From positions 1,860,001 through 1,924,000 of the forward strand of contig CP069300.1 of NCBI GenBank assembly GCA_016839165.1: a stretch of DNA of 64,000 nucleotides. The letters run 5' to 3'. Origin of the DNA: Bradyrhizobium sp. PSBB068 (lineage in GTDB: Bacteria > Pseudomonadota > Alphaproteobacteria > Rhizobiales > Xanthobacteraceae). The translations under genes were made by a program, and so were the position numbers. Of this stretch, positions 34,214-43,900 are shown in pieces. The notes under the pieces were generated by a model. That model saw only the letters and a program-made list of their open reading frames with translations. It was not told where the DNA came from and ran no database searches. Within the stretch, counting starts at the first letter, position 1; every line of letters starts with the position of its first letter.

Positions 34214-35128
34214 ATGACCCAGTTCAACGAAACCGAGCTCACCGCCGCCGTCATCCGCAGCTTCGACCAGACGCCGGATCCGCGGGCCAAGTTCCTGCTG
34301 CAGGAACTGGTGACGTCGTTGCACGACTATGTGCGCAAGACCAATCTCACCTTCGAGGAGTGGGACCACGCGATCGGTTTCCTGACTCGCACTGGGCAGA
34401 AATGCACCGACATTCGCCAGGAATTCATCCTGCTGTCCGACGTGCTCGGCGTCTCGATGCTGGTCGATGCGGTGAACCACAGGGATCGCGACGGCGCGAC
34501 CGAGACCACTGTGCTCGGGCCGTTCTATGTCGGCGAGCACAAGGTGACGCCGCACGGCACCGACATCTCGGCAAGCCTGCCCGGTGAGCGCATGTTCGTG
34601 CAGAGCCGCGTCACCGACCTCAAGGGCCGGCCGCTGGCCAATGTCCCGGTCGATGTCTGGCACGCTGACGATGATGGATTCTACGACTCGCAGAAGCCGA
34701 GCTTCGCAACGGAAGGCGCCTCTTCGCGGGCGCGCTTCATCACCGATGCCGACGGCCGCTTCTTCTTCCGCACCATCGTGCCGTGCAGCTATCCGATCCC
34801 GACCGACGGTCCGGTCGGGCAGATGATCACGCAGACCAACCGTCATCCGATGAGGCCGGCGCATGTGCATTTCCTGGTCAACGCCAAGGGTTACGAGCCG
34901 CTGATCACGCATGTGTTCGTCGAAGGCGATGAGTACATCGACTCCGATGTGGTGTTCGGCGTGAAGGACGAGCTGATCGCCAAGGTCGAACGGCGCACCG
35001 ATCCCGTGATGCCCGACGGCCAGCGCTCGGACGGTCCGTGGAGCTTGATGAGCTACGAATTCCATGTGAAGCCCGGCGGCGGCATGGCGCCCGCGCCACT
35101 TGGCACCAAGCTCGCCGAAGACGCCTGA
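34214..35128 (+). CDS. Intradiol ring-cleavage dioxygenase
   Basis: 304 residues from the ATG at 34214 (AGGGGAAACGCC upstream). Cleaves a catechol-type ring between the two hydroxyls using non-haem Fe(III). An N-terminal helical dimerisation domain (1-100) precedes the catalytic beta sandwich. The four iron ligands are visible: Y157 (DGFYDS), Y193 (CSYPIP), H217 and H219 (RPAHVHF). Length and N-terminal domain match the catechol 1,2- or hydroxyquinol 1,2-dioxygenase branch rather than protocatechuate dioxygenase. No maleylacetate reductase or muconate gene is adjacent, so the substrate is open. Confidence 0.9.
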   Translation: MTQFNETELTAAVIRSFDQTPDPRAKFLLQELVTSLHDYVRKTNLTFEEWDHAIGFLTRTGQKCTDIRQEFILLSDVLGVSMLVDAVNHRDRDGATETTVLGPFYVGEHKVTPHGTDISASLPGERMFVQSRVTDLKGRPLANVPVDVWHADDDGFYDSQKPSFATEGASSRARFITDADGRFFFRTIVPCSYPIPTDGPVGQMITQTNRHPMRPAHVHFLVNAKGYEPLITHVFVEGDEYIDSDVVFGVKDELIAKVERRTDPVMPDGQRSDGPWSLMSYEFHVKPGGGMAPAPLGTKLAEDA

Positions 35129-35465
35129 TAGCTATCGTCAAATCGACTGCTCGATTTATGTGCACCGCACAAGAATTGAGCTGATCGCAATTTTTGGCAG
35201 CGCGCGGCACGTTGGCGCGCGCTGCGACAAGTTGCGCAAAACATTGCAATAAAATCCATTTCTGCCCTGCGGTAGCTTGGCACGAGGCTTGAATAGTCAG
35301 CTGCCGACGCCATTGAAGCCGTCCCTCGAGGCCACCCCATCGGATTTCTGACGCCGCCAGTCCGGGGCCTCCCCGGTGCATGCCCTGTTGCGCCCTGCGC
35401 GCGTCGCCACCCGACGGGAGGTTGCTCGACGCACAGACGCAACACCGCAACGCAAAGGACGACCG
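35129..35465. other. Intergenic region upstream of the nitrate-type transporter operon
   Basis: 337 bases, AT-rich from about 35130 to 35260 and holding a sigma-54-like element at 35276-35294. This is the promoter region of the three-gene transporter operon. No RNA gene or terminator seen after the dioxygenase gene. Confidence 0.5.
35276..35294 (+). promoter_or_regulatory. Sigma-54-like promoter of the nitrate-type ABC operon
   Basis: CTTGGCACGAGGCTTGAA matches the -24 half of the RpoN consensus exactly (TTGGCACG) with correct spacing to TTGA, where consensus is TTGC. It lies about 170 bases before the start codon. Nitrate uptake operons in alphaproteobacteria are commonly NtrC/RpoN controlled, which supports but does not prove it. 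Confidence 0.45.
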
Positions 35466-36776
35466 ATGACCAAGCCCAGCAACACGCCGCCGAGCCGCGC
35501 GATCAGCCGTCGCCGGCTGCTGAAGGCAAGCGGTGGCGCCGCCGCGCTGCTCGCCGCGGCCAAGCTCAACTTTCCCGCCGGCGCGTTCGCGCAGGGCGCC
35601 GGTCCGGAGGTGAAAGGCGCCAAGCTCGGCTTCATCGCGCTGACCGATGCGTCGCCGCTGTTCGTCGCCAAGGAGAAGGGCATCTTCGCCAAATACGGCA
35701 TGCCCGATGTCGAGGTGCAGAAGCAGGCCTCGTGGGGCACTACGCGCGACAATCTCGTGCTCGGCTCCGAGGGTAGCGGCATCGACGGCGCGCACATCCT
35801 CACCCCGATGCCGTACCTGATCTCGGCCGGCAAGGTGACGCAGAACAATCAGCCGACGCCGATGTACATCATGGCGCGGCTCAACCTGAACGGCCAATGC
35901 ATCTCGGTCGCCAAGGAATATGCCGATCTCAAGGTCGGCATCGACACTGCGCCCTTCAAGGCTGCGTTGGAGAAGAAGAAGGCCTCCGGCAAGGCAGTGA
36001 AGGCCGCGATGACCTTCCCGGGCGGCACCCATGATCTCTGGATCCGCTATTGGCTCGCTGCCGGTGGCATCGATCCCGACAAGGACATCGAGACCATCGT
36101 GGTGCCGCCGCCGCAGATGGTGGCCAACATGAAAGTCGGCACCATGGATTGCTTCTGCGTCTGCGAGCCGTGGAATCTGCAGCTGATCCATCAGGAGATC
36201 GGCTACACCGCGATCACGACCGGCGAGCTCTGGGACAAGCATCCGGAGAAATCGTTCGGGCTGCGCGCCGCCTGGGTCGACAAGAACCCGAAGGCCGCCA
36301 AGGCGCTGCTGATGGCTGTCATGGAAGCCCAGCAGTGGTGCGAGAAGGCGGAGAACCGCGAGGAGACCGCGGCGATCTGCGCCAAGCGGCAGTGGATCAA
36401 CTGTCCGGTGGAAGACATCACCGACCGCATGAAGGGCAAGTTCGACTACGGCACCGGCCGTGTGGTCGAGAACTCGCCGCAGCAGATGCGGTTCTGGAAG
36501 GACAACGCCTCCTATCCCTATCAAAGCCACGACCTCTGGTTCCTGACCGAGGATATCCGGTGGGGCAAGTATGAGGCGGGCTTCGACACCAGGGCGCTGA
36601 TCGCCAAGGTCAACCGCGAGGATCTCTGGAAGGAGGCCGCCAAGGAGCTCGGCGTGTCCGACATTCCGACCTCGACCTCGCGCGGCAAGGAGACCTTCTT
36701 CGACGGCAAGATCTTCGATCCGGAGAATCCCGCCGCCTATCTGAAGTCGCTGTCCATCAAGCGCGTCGACGTCTGA
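35466..36776 (+). CDS. ABC transporter substrate-binding protein, NrtA/CmpA family, Tat-exported
   Basis: 436 residues from the ATG at 35466 (AAGGACGACCG upstream). A twin-arginine signal SRRRLLKASG (14-23) leads to cleavage near AFAQG. The NrtA/CmpA signature is clear: LTDASPLFVAKEKGIFAKYG, then KQASWGTTRDNLVLG and DGAHILTPMPYLISAGK, quoted in parts. This family binds nitrate, nitrite, bicarbonate or cyanate. First gene of a three-gene operon with permease and ATPase. No nitrate reductase is in the window, so the anion is inferred from family only. Confidence 0.9.
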   Translation: MTKPSNTPPSRAISRRRLLKASGGAAALLAAAKLNFPAGAFAQGAGPEVKGAKLGFIALTDASPLFVAKEKGIFAKYGMPDVEVQKQASWGTTRDNLVLGSEGSGIDGAHILTPMPYLISAGKVTQNNQPTPMYIMARLNLNGQCISVAKEYADLKVGIDTAPFKAALEKKKASGKAVKAAMTFPGGTHDLWIRYWLAAGGIDPDKDIETIVVPPPQMVANMKVGTMDCFCVCEPWNLQLIHQEIGYTAITTGELWDKHPEKSFGLRAAWVDKNPKAAKALLMAVMEAQQWCEKAENREETAAICAKRQWINCPVEDITDRMKGKFDYGTGRVVENSPQQMRFWKDNASYPYQSHDLWFLTEDIRWGKYEAGFDTRALIAKVNREDLWKEAAKELGVSDIPTSTSRGKETFFDGKIFDPENPAAYLKSLSIKRVDV

Positions 36777-36842
36777 GCCGAGCCCCCGTCAGGGCCGCGC
36801 TTTTCTGCGCGGCCCGTCGCCGACCACGGAGATCCTTTGTCA

Positions 36843-37745
36843 ATGTCGATGATTGCCATGAAGACCGAGACCTCGGAGGTCGCGACGCCGCCGGCCACTG
36901 CCGCGGCGCCGGTCGTGACCATGACGCCGAAGCGCGCACCGCGCGCCGAGACCTACGCCAGGTTGGCGAAGGAGACCGCGGCGCGGGTGGTGCCGCCGCT
37001 GATCGTGGTCGCGCTGCTGCTGGTGGTGTGGGAGTTGATCTGCCGGCGCGCCGGCTCCAGCCTGCCGCCGCCGACAAAAGTGTTCAAGGACACCAAGGAG
37101 CTGATCCTCGATCCGTTCTTCGACCATGGCGGCATCGACAAGGGGCTGTTCTGGCATCTCTCCGCCAGCCTGCAGCGCGTTGCCTACGGCTACTCGCTGG
37201 CGGCGATCGCGGGCATCGCGCTCGGCACGCTGGTCGGCCAGTCGGTCTGGGCGATGCGCGGGCTCGATCCACTATTCCAGGTGCTGCGCACGATTCCGCC
37301 GCTCGCCTGGCTGCCGCTGTCGCTCGCCGCGTTCCGCGACGGCCAGCCCTCGGCGATCTTCGTCATCTTCATCACGTCGGTATGGCCGATCATCATCAAC
37401 ACCGCGGTCGGCATCCGCAACATCCCGCAGGATTACCGCAACGTCGCCGCGGTGGTGCAGCTCAATCCGCTGGAGTTCTTCACCAAGATCATGATCCCGG
37501 CGGCTGCGCCCTACATGTTCACCGGCCTGCGCATCGGCATCGGCCTGTCCTGGCTCGCGATCGTCGCGGCGGAAATGCTGATCGGCGGCGTCGGCATCGG
37601 CTTCTTCATCTGGGATGCGTGGAATTCCTCGCATATCAGCGAAATCATCCTGGCGCTGTTCTATGTCGGCATCATCGGCTTCGTGCTCGATCGCCTCATT
37701 GCGGGCCTCGGCAAGGCCGTGACCCGCGGCACGGCGGCGAACTGA
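36843..37745 (+). CDS. ABC transporter permease, NrtB family
   Basis: 300 residues from the ATG at 36843; a TTG two codons upstream is closer to GGAG at 36828 and is an alternative. A disordered Ala/Pro/Thr-rich N-terminus (about 45 residues) precedes six membrane spans. The EAA-type coupling loop is around DYRNVAAVVQLNPLEFFTKI, with TFITSVWPIIINTAVGI-like text before it. Forms the channel for the NrtA-type binding protein. It begins 66 bases after the binding protein and ends 12 bases before the ATPase. Confidence 0.92.
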   Translation: MSMIAMKTETSEVATPPATAAAPVVTMTPKRAPRAETYARLAKETAARVVPPLIVVALLLVVWELICRRAGSSLPPPTKVFKDTKELILDPFFDHGGIDKGLFWHLSASLQRVAYGYSLAAIAGIALGTLVGQSVWAMRGLDPLFQVLRTIPPLAWLPLSLAAFRDGQPSAIFVIFITSVWPIIINTAVGIRNIPQDYRNVAAVVQLNPLEFFTKIMIPAAAPYMFTGLRIGIGLSWLAIVAAEMLIGGVGIGFFIWDAWNSSHISEIILALFYVGIIGFVLDRLIAGLGKAVTRGTAAN

Positions 37746-37757
37746 GGGGGACAAGTC

Positions 37758-38552
37758 ATGCAGGCCTATCTGAAGCTCGATCACATCGACAAGACCTTTG
37801 CCCGCGGCAATGTCACCACGGAGGTCCTGAAGGACATCAACCTGACCATCGATCAGGGCGAATATGTCTCGATCATCGGCCATTCCGGCTGCGGCAAGTC
37901 GACCTTGCTCAACATCGTTGCCGGCCTTACCGGCGCCACCAATGGTGGTGTGCTGCTGGAGAACCGAGAGGTCAATTCGCCGGGGCCGGATCGCGCCGTC
38001 GTGTTCCAGAACCACAGCCTGCTGCCGTGGCTGACCGTGTACGAGAACGTCAAGCTCGGCGTCGACAAGGTGTTTGCCCGAACCAAGAGCCGGGCCGAGC
38101 GCGACGCCTGGGTGATGCACAATCTCGGCCTGGTGCAGATGGCGCATGCCAGGGACAAGCGGCCGAGCGAGATCTCCGGCGGCATGAAGCAGCGCGTCGG
38201 CATTGCGCGGGCGCTCGCGATGGAGCCCAAGGTGCTGCTGCTCGACGAGCCATTCGGCGCGCTCGACGCGCTGACCCGGGCGCATCTGCAGGATTCGGTG
38301 ATGGCGCTGCACCAGAAGCTCGGCAACACCATCCTGATGATCACCCACGACGTCGACGAGGCCGTGCTGCTGTCGGACCGCATCGTGATGATGACCAACG
38401 GCCCGGCCGCGCGGATCGGCGAGGTGCTCGAGGTGCCCTTGGCGCGTCCGCGCAAGCGGCTCGAGCTCGCGACCAACGCCGGCTACCTGAAGTGCCGGCA
38501 GCGCGTGCTCGAATTCCTCTATGAGCGCCACAGCTTCGTCGAGGCGGCATGA
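37758..38552 (+). CDS. ABC transporter ATP-binding protein, NrtD/SsuB family
   Basis: 264 residues, one nucleotide-binding domain. Walker A GHSGCGKSTLL (near 42-52), Q-loop VVFQNHSLLPW (the NrtD/SsuB form), signature ISGGMKQRVGIARAL, Walker B LLLDEPFGALDALTR and the H-loop MITHDVDEAVLL. Energises the NrtA/NrtB-type importer. GAGGGGGACAAGTC precedes the ATG. It ends the operon; a fragment of a dispersed repeat follows. Confidence 0.93.
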   Translation: MQAYLKLDHIDKTFARGNVTTEVLKDINLTIDQGEYVSIIGHSGCGKSTLLNIVAGLTGATNGGVLLENREVNSPGPDRAVVFQNHSLLPWLTVYENVKLGVDKVFARTKSRAERDAWVMHNLGLVQMAHARDKRPSEISGGMKQRVGIARALAMEPKVLLLDEPFGALDALTRAHLQDSVMALHQKLGNTILMITHDVDEAVLLSDRIVMMTNGPAARIGEVLEVPLARPRKRLELATNAGYLKCRQRVLEFLYERHSFVEAA

Positions 38553-38630
38553 GCGGGACCCATAACCCCAAATCTACGTTGTTGCACGACGTTGTGGCCG
38601 CAGTCGCTTTTCATATCCGACCTCTTTGGT

Positions 38631-38658
38631 AGTGGATTCCGGCCTGCGCCGGGACGAC
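38631..38658. repeat. Fragment of dispersed inverted repeat
   Basis: The 28 bases share the GGATTCCGG-CCTGCGCC block with the repeat at 57283-57390 and a GGGACGACG end with the repeat at 59072-59220. It looks like one degraded arm of a mosaic element between two same-strand genes. Confidence 0.5.
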
Positions 38659-38751
38659 GATGGGGAGACACCGTCGGGCGGTGTGCAGACACGATCCCTT
38701 GTTTCCTCTATCCTCGTGGGTGAGACACCAGCCACGCAGAACGAGGCGATC

Positions 38752-39591
38752 GTGCAGACAAGAAAATTCGGCAACAACGGCCCGCAGGTTTCGGTGATCG
38801 GGCAGGGCACCTGGTATCTCGATCGCGGTGACCGCAAGGCGGCCGTCGCGGCGTTGAAGCGCGGCATCGATGCCGGCATGACCCATATCGACACCGCCGA
38901 AATGTATGGCGACGCCGAGCTCGTGATCGCGGATGCGATCGGCGGCCGGCGCGACGAGTTGTTCCTGGTCTCGAAGGTCCTGCCGAGCAACGCTTCGCGG
39001 CGCGGCGCCATCACCGCCTGCGAGCGCTCGCTGAAGCGGTTGAAGACCGATCGGCTCGATTGTTACCTGCTGCATTGGCGCGGAACCTATCCGCTCGCCG
39101 AGACAGTCGCGGCGTTTGACGAATTGATCGCCGCGGGCAAGATCCGCTCCTGGGGCGTCAGCAATTTCGACGCTGATGATCTCGACGAACTGCTCGAGGT
39201 CGCAGGCGAGGGGAATATCGCCTGCAACCAGGTGCTTTACCATCTGCGGGAGCGCGCTATCGAGCATGCCGTGATCCCGTGGTGCGAGCAGCACGGCGTG
39301 GCCGTTGTCGCCTACTCGCCGTTCGGCCACAATGATTTTCCGTCAGCATCGAGCAAGGCCGGCGTGGTGCTGCAATCGATCGCGCAGGTGCGCAAGGCGA
39401 CGCCGCGCCAGGTGGCGCTGAGCTTCCTGACGCGGCTGCCGTCGGTGCTCGCGATTCCGAAGGCGTCGAACGTGGACCACGCGGCGGAGAACGCGGCAGC
39501 TGGTACGCTCAAGCTCAGCGGTGACGAACTCGCCGCGCTCGACGCGGCGTTCCCGCGCGGGCCGAAACCGCGCTCGTTGCCGATGCTCTGA
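38752..39591 (+). CDS. Aldo/keto reductase
   Basis: 279 residues from a GTG at 38752 with GAGG close upstream; 42 upstream codons are open but fall in repeat-derived sequence. TIM-barrel NADPH-dependent carbonyl reductase. The catalytic tetrad is complete: D47 and Y52 (HIDTAEMYG), K75 (LVSKVLP) and H108 (YLLHWR). The NADP-binding end has AIPKASNVDHAAEN. Similar to the YajO/YdjG-like group; substrate unknown. Monocistronic. Confidence 0.88.
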   Translation: MQTRKFGNNGPQVSVIGQGTWYLDRGDRKAAVAALKRGIDAGMTHIDTAEMYGDAELVIADAIGGRRDELFLVSKVLPSNASRRGAITACERSLKRLKTDRLDCYLLHWRGTYPLAETVAAFDELIAAGKIRSWGVSNFDADDLDELLEVAGEGNIACNQVLYHLRERAIEHAVIPWCEQHGVAVVAYSPFGHNDFPSASSKAGVVLQSIAQVRKATPRQVALSFLTRLPSVLAIPKASNVDHAAENAAAGTLKLSGDELAALDAAFPRGPKPRSLPML

Positions 39592-39819
39592 ACTGAGCGC
39601 GTCACACAACAATCCAGCGTTCCCGCAAGTTCGCGGGATTCACGACGCCCGCTCCACACGTGAGTTAACAAACTGTTGCAGGTGCGGCCGTATTGCGGCT
39701 GCGGCGGGCGGTCGCGCCTGCTGACGCATATCGGAGTCCCGTTTTCGGGCATTGTTCTCGCAGCGGAATTGGCGTTCTGTAGGGCAGCAGATTCCCCTTA
39801 TTTCGCCTTCGAGATTGCC

Positions 39820-40809
39820 GTGACACCGCCCCCCGCCGTAGCCGCCAGGCTGGACAGCGTTCCCCTTTCATTGCCTGCAAGGACGTCCGCAACGCGCAAA
39901 GCGCCTGCGCGCACCGACCGGCCGTTCAAGGGCATTGCGCTGATCCTGCTGTCGACGGTGTTTCTCGGCACCTCCGACGTCACCGCAAAATATCTCTCGT
40001 CCTCGCTGCCTTCGATCGAGATCGCCTGGATCCGCTTCCTGGTGTTCGCGCTGATCATGACGCCGGCCATGCTGCCGGGCACGCCGCTGTTCGCATTGCG
40101 CAGCAGCCGTCCCGGCTTGCATGTGCTGCGCGGCGCCGCGCTGCTCGGCTCCTCCCTGATCTTCATCACGGGGCTGGGCTTCCTGCCGATCGCCGAGGCC
40201 TCGGCGACGAGCTTCGTCTCGCCGCTGTTCGTCACCGCGCTGTCAATCGCCTTTCTCGGCGAGAGGGTCGGGATGCGGCGCTGGATCGCGACCGCGGTGG
40301 GCCTCGCCGGCGTGTTCATCATCCTGCGGCCGGGCACCAGCGCCTTCCATCCCGCCGCGGTCTTCCCGATCGTCTCGGCGCTGGCCTGGGCCGGCACGCT
40401 GATCCTGACGCGTATGATGAGCGGCAGCGAGCGTCCGGTCACCGTGATGACCTATTCGTCCATCGTCGGCGTCGCCATCGTCAGCGCGCTGGTGCCGTTC
40501 GTCTGGGTCACGCCGAGCTGGCACGACATCATGTTCGGTATCCTGATCGGCGTTGCCTCCACGGTCGGACAGTGGATCGTGGTGCTGGCGTTCCGCTATG
40601 GCGACGCGTCGGTGCTCGCGCCGTTCTCCTACACGCAGTTGCTCTGGGTCAGCGTCCTCGGCTTCCTGATCTTCGGCGAGGTGCCCGACCGCTGGACCAT
40701 CCTCGGCGCCGGCTTCATCGTCGCCTCCGGCCTCTACACCGCGCATCGCGAGCGCATCCGCCGCTCGCAATTGCTGGATGTGGCCAGCGAGCCGTCGCCG
40801 AACGCCTGA
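39820..40809 (+). CDS. DMT-superfamily transporter, EamA family
   Basis: 329 residues from a GTG at 39820; no convincing Shine-Dalgarno decides the start, and the frame is open from 39676. Ten predicted membrane spans form two EamA repeats (about 35-165 and 180-315), with the typical end-of-repeat segments FLGERVGMRRWIA and IFGEVPDRWTILGAG. Likely an inner-membrane exporter of amino acids or other metabolites. Alone, in the same direction as the aldo/keto reductase but 228 bases away. Confidence 0.85.
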   Translation: MTPPPAVAARLDSVPLSLPARTSATRKAPARTDRPFKGIALILLSTVFLGTSDVTAKYLSSSLPSIEIAWIRFLVFALIMTPAMLPGTPLFALRSSRPGLHVLRGAALLGSSLIFITGLGFLPIAEASATSFVSPLFVTALSIAFLGERVGMRRWIATAVGLAGVFIILRPGTSAFHPAAVFPIVSALAWAGTLILTRMMSGSERPVTVMTYSSIVGVAIVSALVPFVWVTPSWHDIMFGILIGVASTVGQWIVVLAFRYGDASVLAPFSYTQLLWVSVLGFLIFGEVPDRWTILGAGFIVASGLYTAHRERIRRSQLLDVASEPSPNA

Positions 40810-40971
40810 CAATACGTATCTATTTTACAACAGCTGCGCTTTATCGTTGCGAACACGGGCTGAGCGCCACGGTCGTGCACGGCCTGAGAAGACGCGTCCG
40901 CCGCGAATTGCAACATAGCCCATTCAGGTTAAGCCGCGTCCGCGCGGCGCTATCGATTTGGGGCTGGGGCA

Positions 40972-43900
40972 ATGCCGGAGTGGGGCTGCGCGCGAATCCG
41001 TCTGCAAGGCTGGTTGATGGCCGCGGTCATCCTCTCAGCGGGTCTATTGGCCGTGCCAGCCCTCGCACAGAATGGCGGCGTTGGCGGCGAGGGTGATTTT
41101 CAGTCGACGGGACAATATGGCGGTGCCGGCGGCGCTCCGGGCGTCAACGGCGGGGTTGGCGGCGACGGCGGCGCGCCGAACCGGTCATGCGTATGCACCG
41201 GGGGTGGCGGTGGTGGTGGCGCTGCGGGGGCCGCCGGAGGTGCCGGCGGCCCTGGCGGCAATAACGCCTCTCCCGCCGGAGGTGCCGGTGGCGCGGCCGG
41301 GCAGGACGGCGTTGCGGGAACGAGCGGCGGATCCACAGCCAGCGGCGGCGGCGGTGGCGGCGGCGGTCTCAACGGAGCGTCCAGCGCGGCGCTGAACAAC
41401 GCCGGGATATTGACCGGCGGCAACGGCGGCAAGGGCGGTGACGGTGGCGTCAACGCCTCGATGCCTTCAAATCAAGTCGCTGGCGGTGGCGGCGGTGGTG
41501 GCGCGGGTGGCGCCGCGGTCGTCATCACCGGCGCCGGGACCCATTCGAACAGCGGCAGCATCACGGGTGGCAATGGCGGCGCGGGCGGCGCAGGGGACGT
41601 CGGTGGCAGCGGCGGCGACGGCGGCACCGGCATCGTCGTCACGTCGCCGGGCGTAACGATCAGGAATTCCGGCTCGATCTCCGGTGGCGCCGGCGGTAGC
41701 GGCGGCGCACAGGTGTCCGATGTCTACTCGAATCAAGGCGAGCCGTCCACCGGCGGCACGCGGGGGAGGCCCGGTGCAGCAGGCACGGGCGGTTCCGGGA
41801 TCGTCGGTGGCGGCTTGACCATCATCAACAGCGGAACGATTACCGGCGGCGGTGGCCCGGGCGTGCAGGGCAACGCGATCGGCTTCACCGGCGGTGCCAA
41901 TACGCTGACGTCGAGCGGCGGAGCGCTGTCCGGCAATCTCGGCATTGCCAATGGCGTCGGCGCCAGCCTGACCTTCCTGCAGACCAGCGCGGCCGGCGCC
42001 ACCGGCGATGTAACCATCTCTCGCATCACCGGCCTCACGGGCGGCGCCACTGACGCCTCGGTTGCGGTCAAGCTGGACGGCGGGCGCTCGCTGATCATCA
42101 CCGGCGCCAGTACCTACACCGGCGGCACCTCGGTGAGCGACGGATCGAGACTCGTCCTCCGTAACAGCAATGCGCTTGGCAGCGGCACGCTGACGATGGG
42201 CGAGACGCTTGCCGGGCTCACCAAACTGATGCTGGACGGCAACGGCATCAACATCGCCAACCGCGTCGTCATCAACAGCGATCCTGTCATCACCGTCGCG
42301 ACCGGCACCACCAACACGATGTCGGGGCCGATCAGCGGCGCCGGCGACATCGTGCTCAACGGGGGCGGCACGCTGGTGCTGTCCGGCGCCAATACATACA
42401 CCGGCGGCACCACGATCTGCGGCACTGCGTGCGGCATTGCCGGCGGCAGCAGCGTGCTGCAAGTCGGCGTCGACACCGTGGGTACGCCGGGCGCGATCGT
42501 CTCGTCGGCGATCGGCACCGGCCTGCTCACCTTCGATGGCGGGACGCTGCAGGCCGGCGGCAATTACACGATCGCGAACAACGCACAGATCAATGCCACC
42601 GGCGGCACCATCGATGCCAACGGATACACCTTCACTTACTCGGGCAACATTAGCGGCGCCGGTGGACTGTCAGTGCTGGGCGCTTCGGCCTTCCTCGGCC
42701 GCGTGGTCTTGACAGGCTCCAACACCTATGCCGGCGGCACCACGATCTGCAGTTGCGCAACGCTGCAACTCGGCGACGCCAGCCACACCGCCTCGATCGT
42801 CGGCGAAGTCACTGTCAATGGCAGGTTCGAGATCGTGAACGCCAACACGGCGGGCATCACCAAGATCGTCAACGACGGCTCCATCGGGTTCGGCAGCACG
42901 ACGTTCCACAATTCCACGACGGCGTCGACGGCTGTGATTGTCAACCGGAATTACGGCGCCACGGTGTTTCGCGACAGCAGCACTGCGGGCAATTCCACCA
43001 TTACCAATGGTAACAACGGCGGTTCGCAGTTCTTCGAATTTTCGTCGGCGGCGTCGGCGAAGATAACGACGTCCGCCACCGGCTATCTTGCGTTCTTCCA
43101 GAACAGCACCGCGGCGAACGCGGCCATCGACAACAGCGGCCTGACCTATTTCGGCACGTCGAACTTCAGCTCGACCGAGGCGCCGACCGCGGGCAACGCG
43201 ACGATCACCAACCGATCCGGCGGTTCGCTGATCTTTGACGCCTATGCAACGGCCGGCAACGCGACGATCACCAACCGATCCGGCGGTTCGCTGATCTTTG
43301 ACGCCTACGCGACGGCCGGCAACGCCACGATCACCACCGCGAGCGGCGCCAGCGTCAAGTTCTTCGGTAATTCGACCGGCGGCAACGCGCAATTCATCAC
43401 CCAGGGAACTGGCTATGTGGACTTTGGCGGCAGCCTTGGACCGAACGGCGACGGCCGCATCACGGCAGGCTCGATCGCGGGCTCGGGCATCTACTATATC
43501 GGCGGCGGCAATACACTCACGGTCGGCGGCAACAATCTCTCGACCAATGTCAGCGGCGTGATCGCCGATGTGGATCCCTGCGGCTGCGGCCCGGCCGGCC
43601 CCGCCAATCTGGAGAAGACCGGCAGCGGCACGCTGACCTTGTCGGGCGTTACCACCTATACCGGCACTACCGTCGTCAACGGCGGCGTCCTGCAGATCGA
43701 CGGCTCGATCGTGTCGTCGAGCTCGGTGACGGTGAATTCAGGTGGTGCGCTCACAGGCATCGGTACCGTCGGCAATACGACGATTGCAAGCGGCGGCATC
43801 CTGCTGCCCGGCAATGCAGTGCCGGGCACGTTCCTCAACGTGGCAGGTAATCTCGCCTTCCAATCCGGTGCGCTTTATCTTGTCGGGCTCAATTCCACCG

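Noticed and set aside
41070..41800. Similarity of the Gly-rich region to mycobacterial PE_PGRS proteins, and possible CRISPR-like periodicity
   Set aside because: The repeats are low-complexity Gly codons inside one autotransporter frame with a signal peptide and barrel; spacing is irregular and there are no cas genes.
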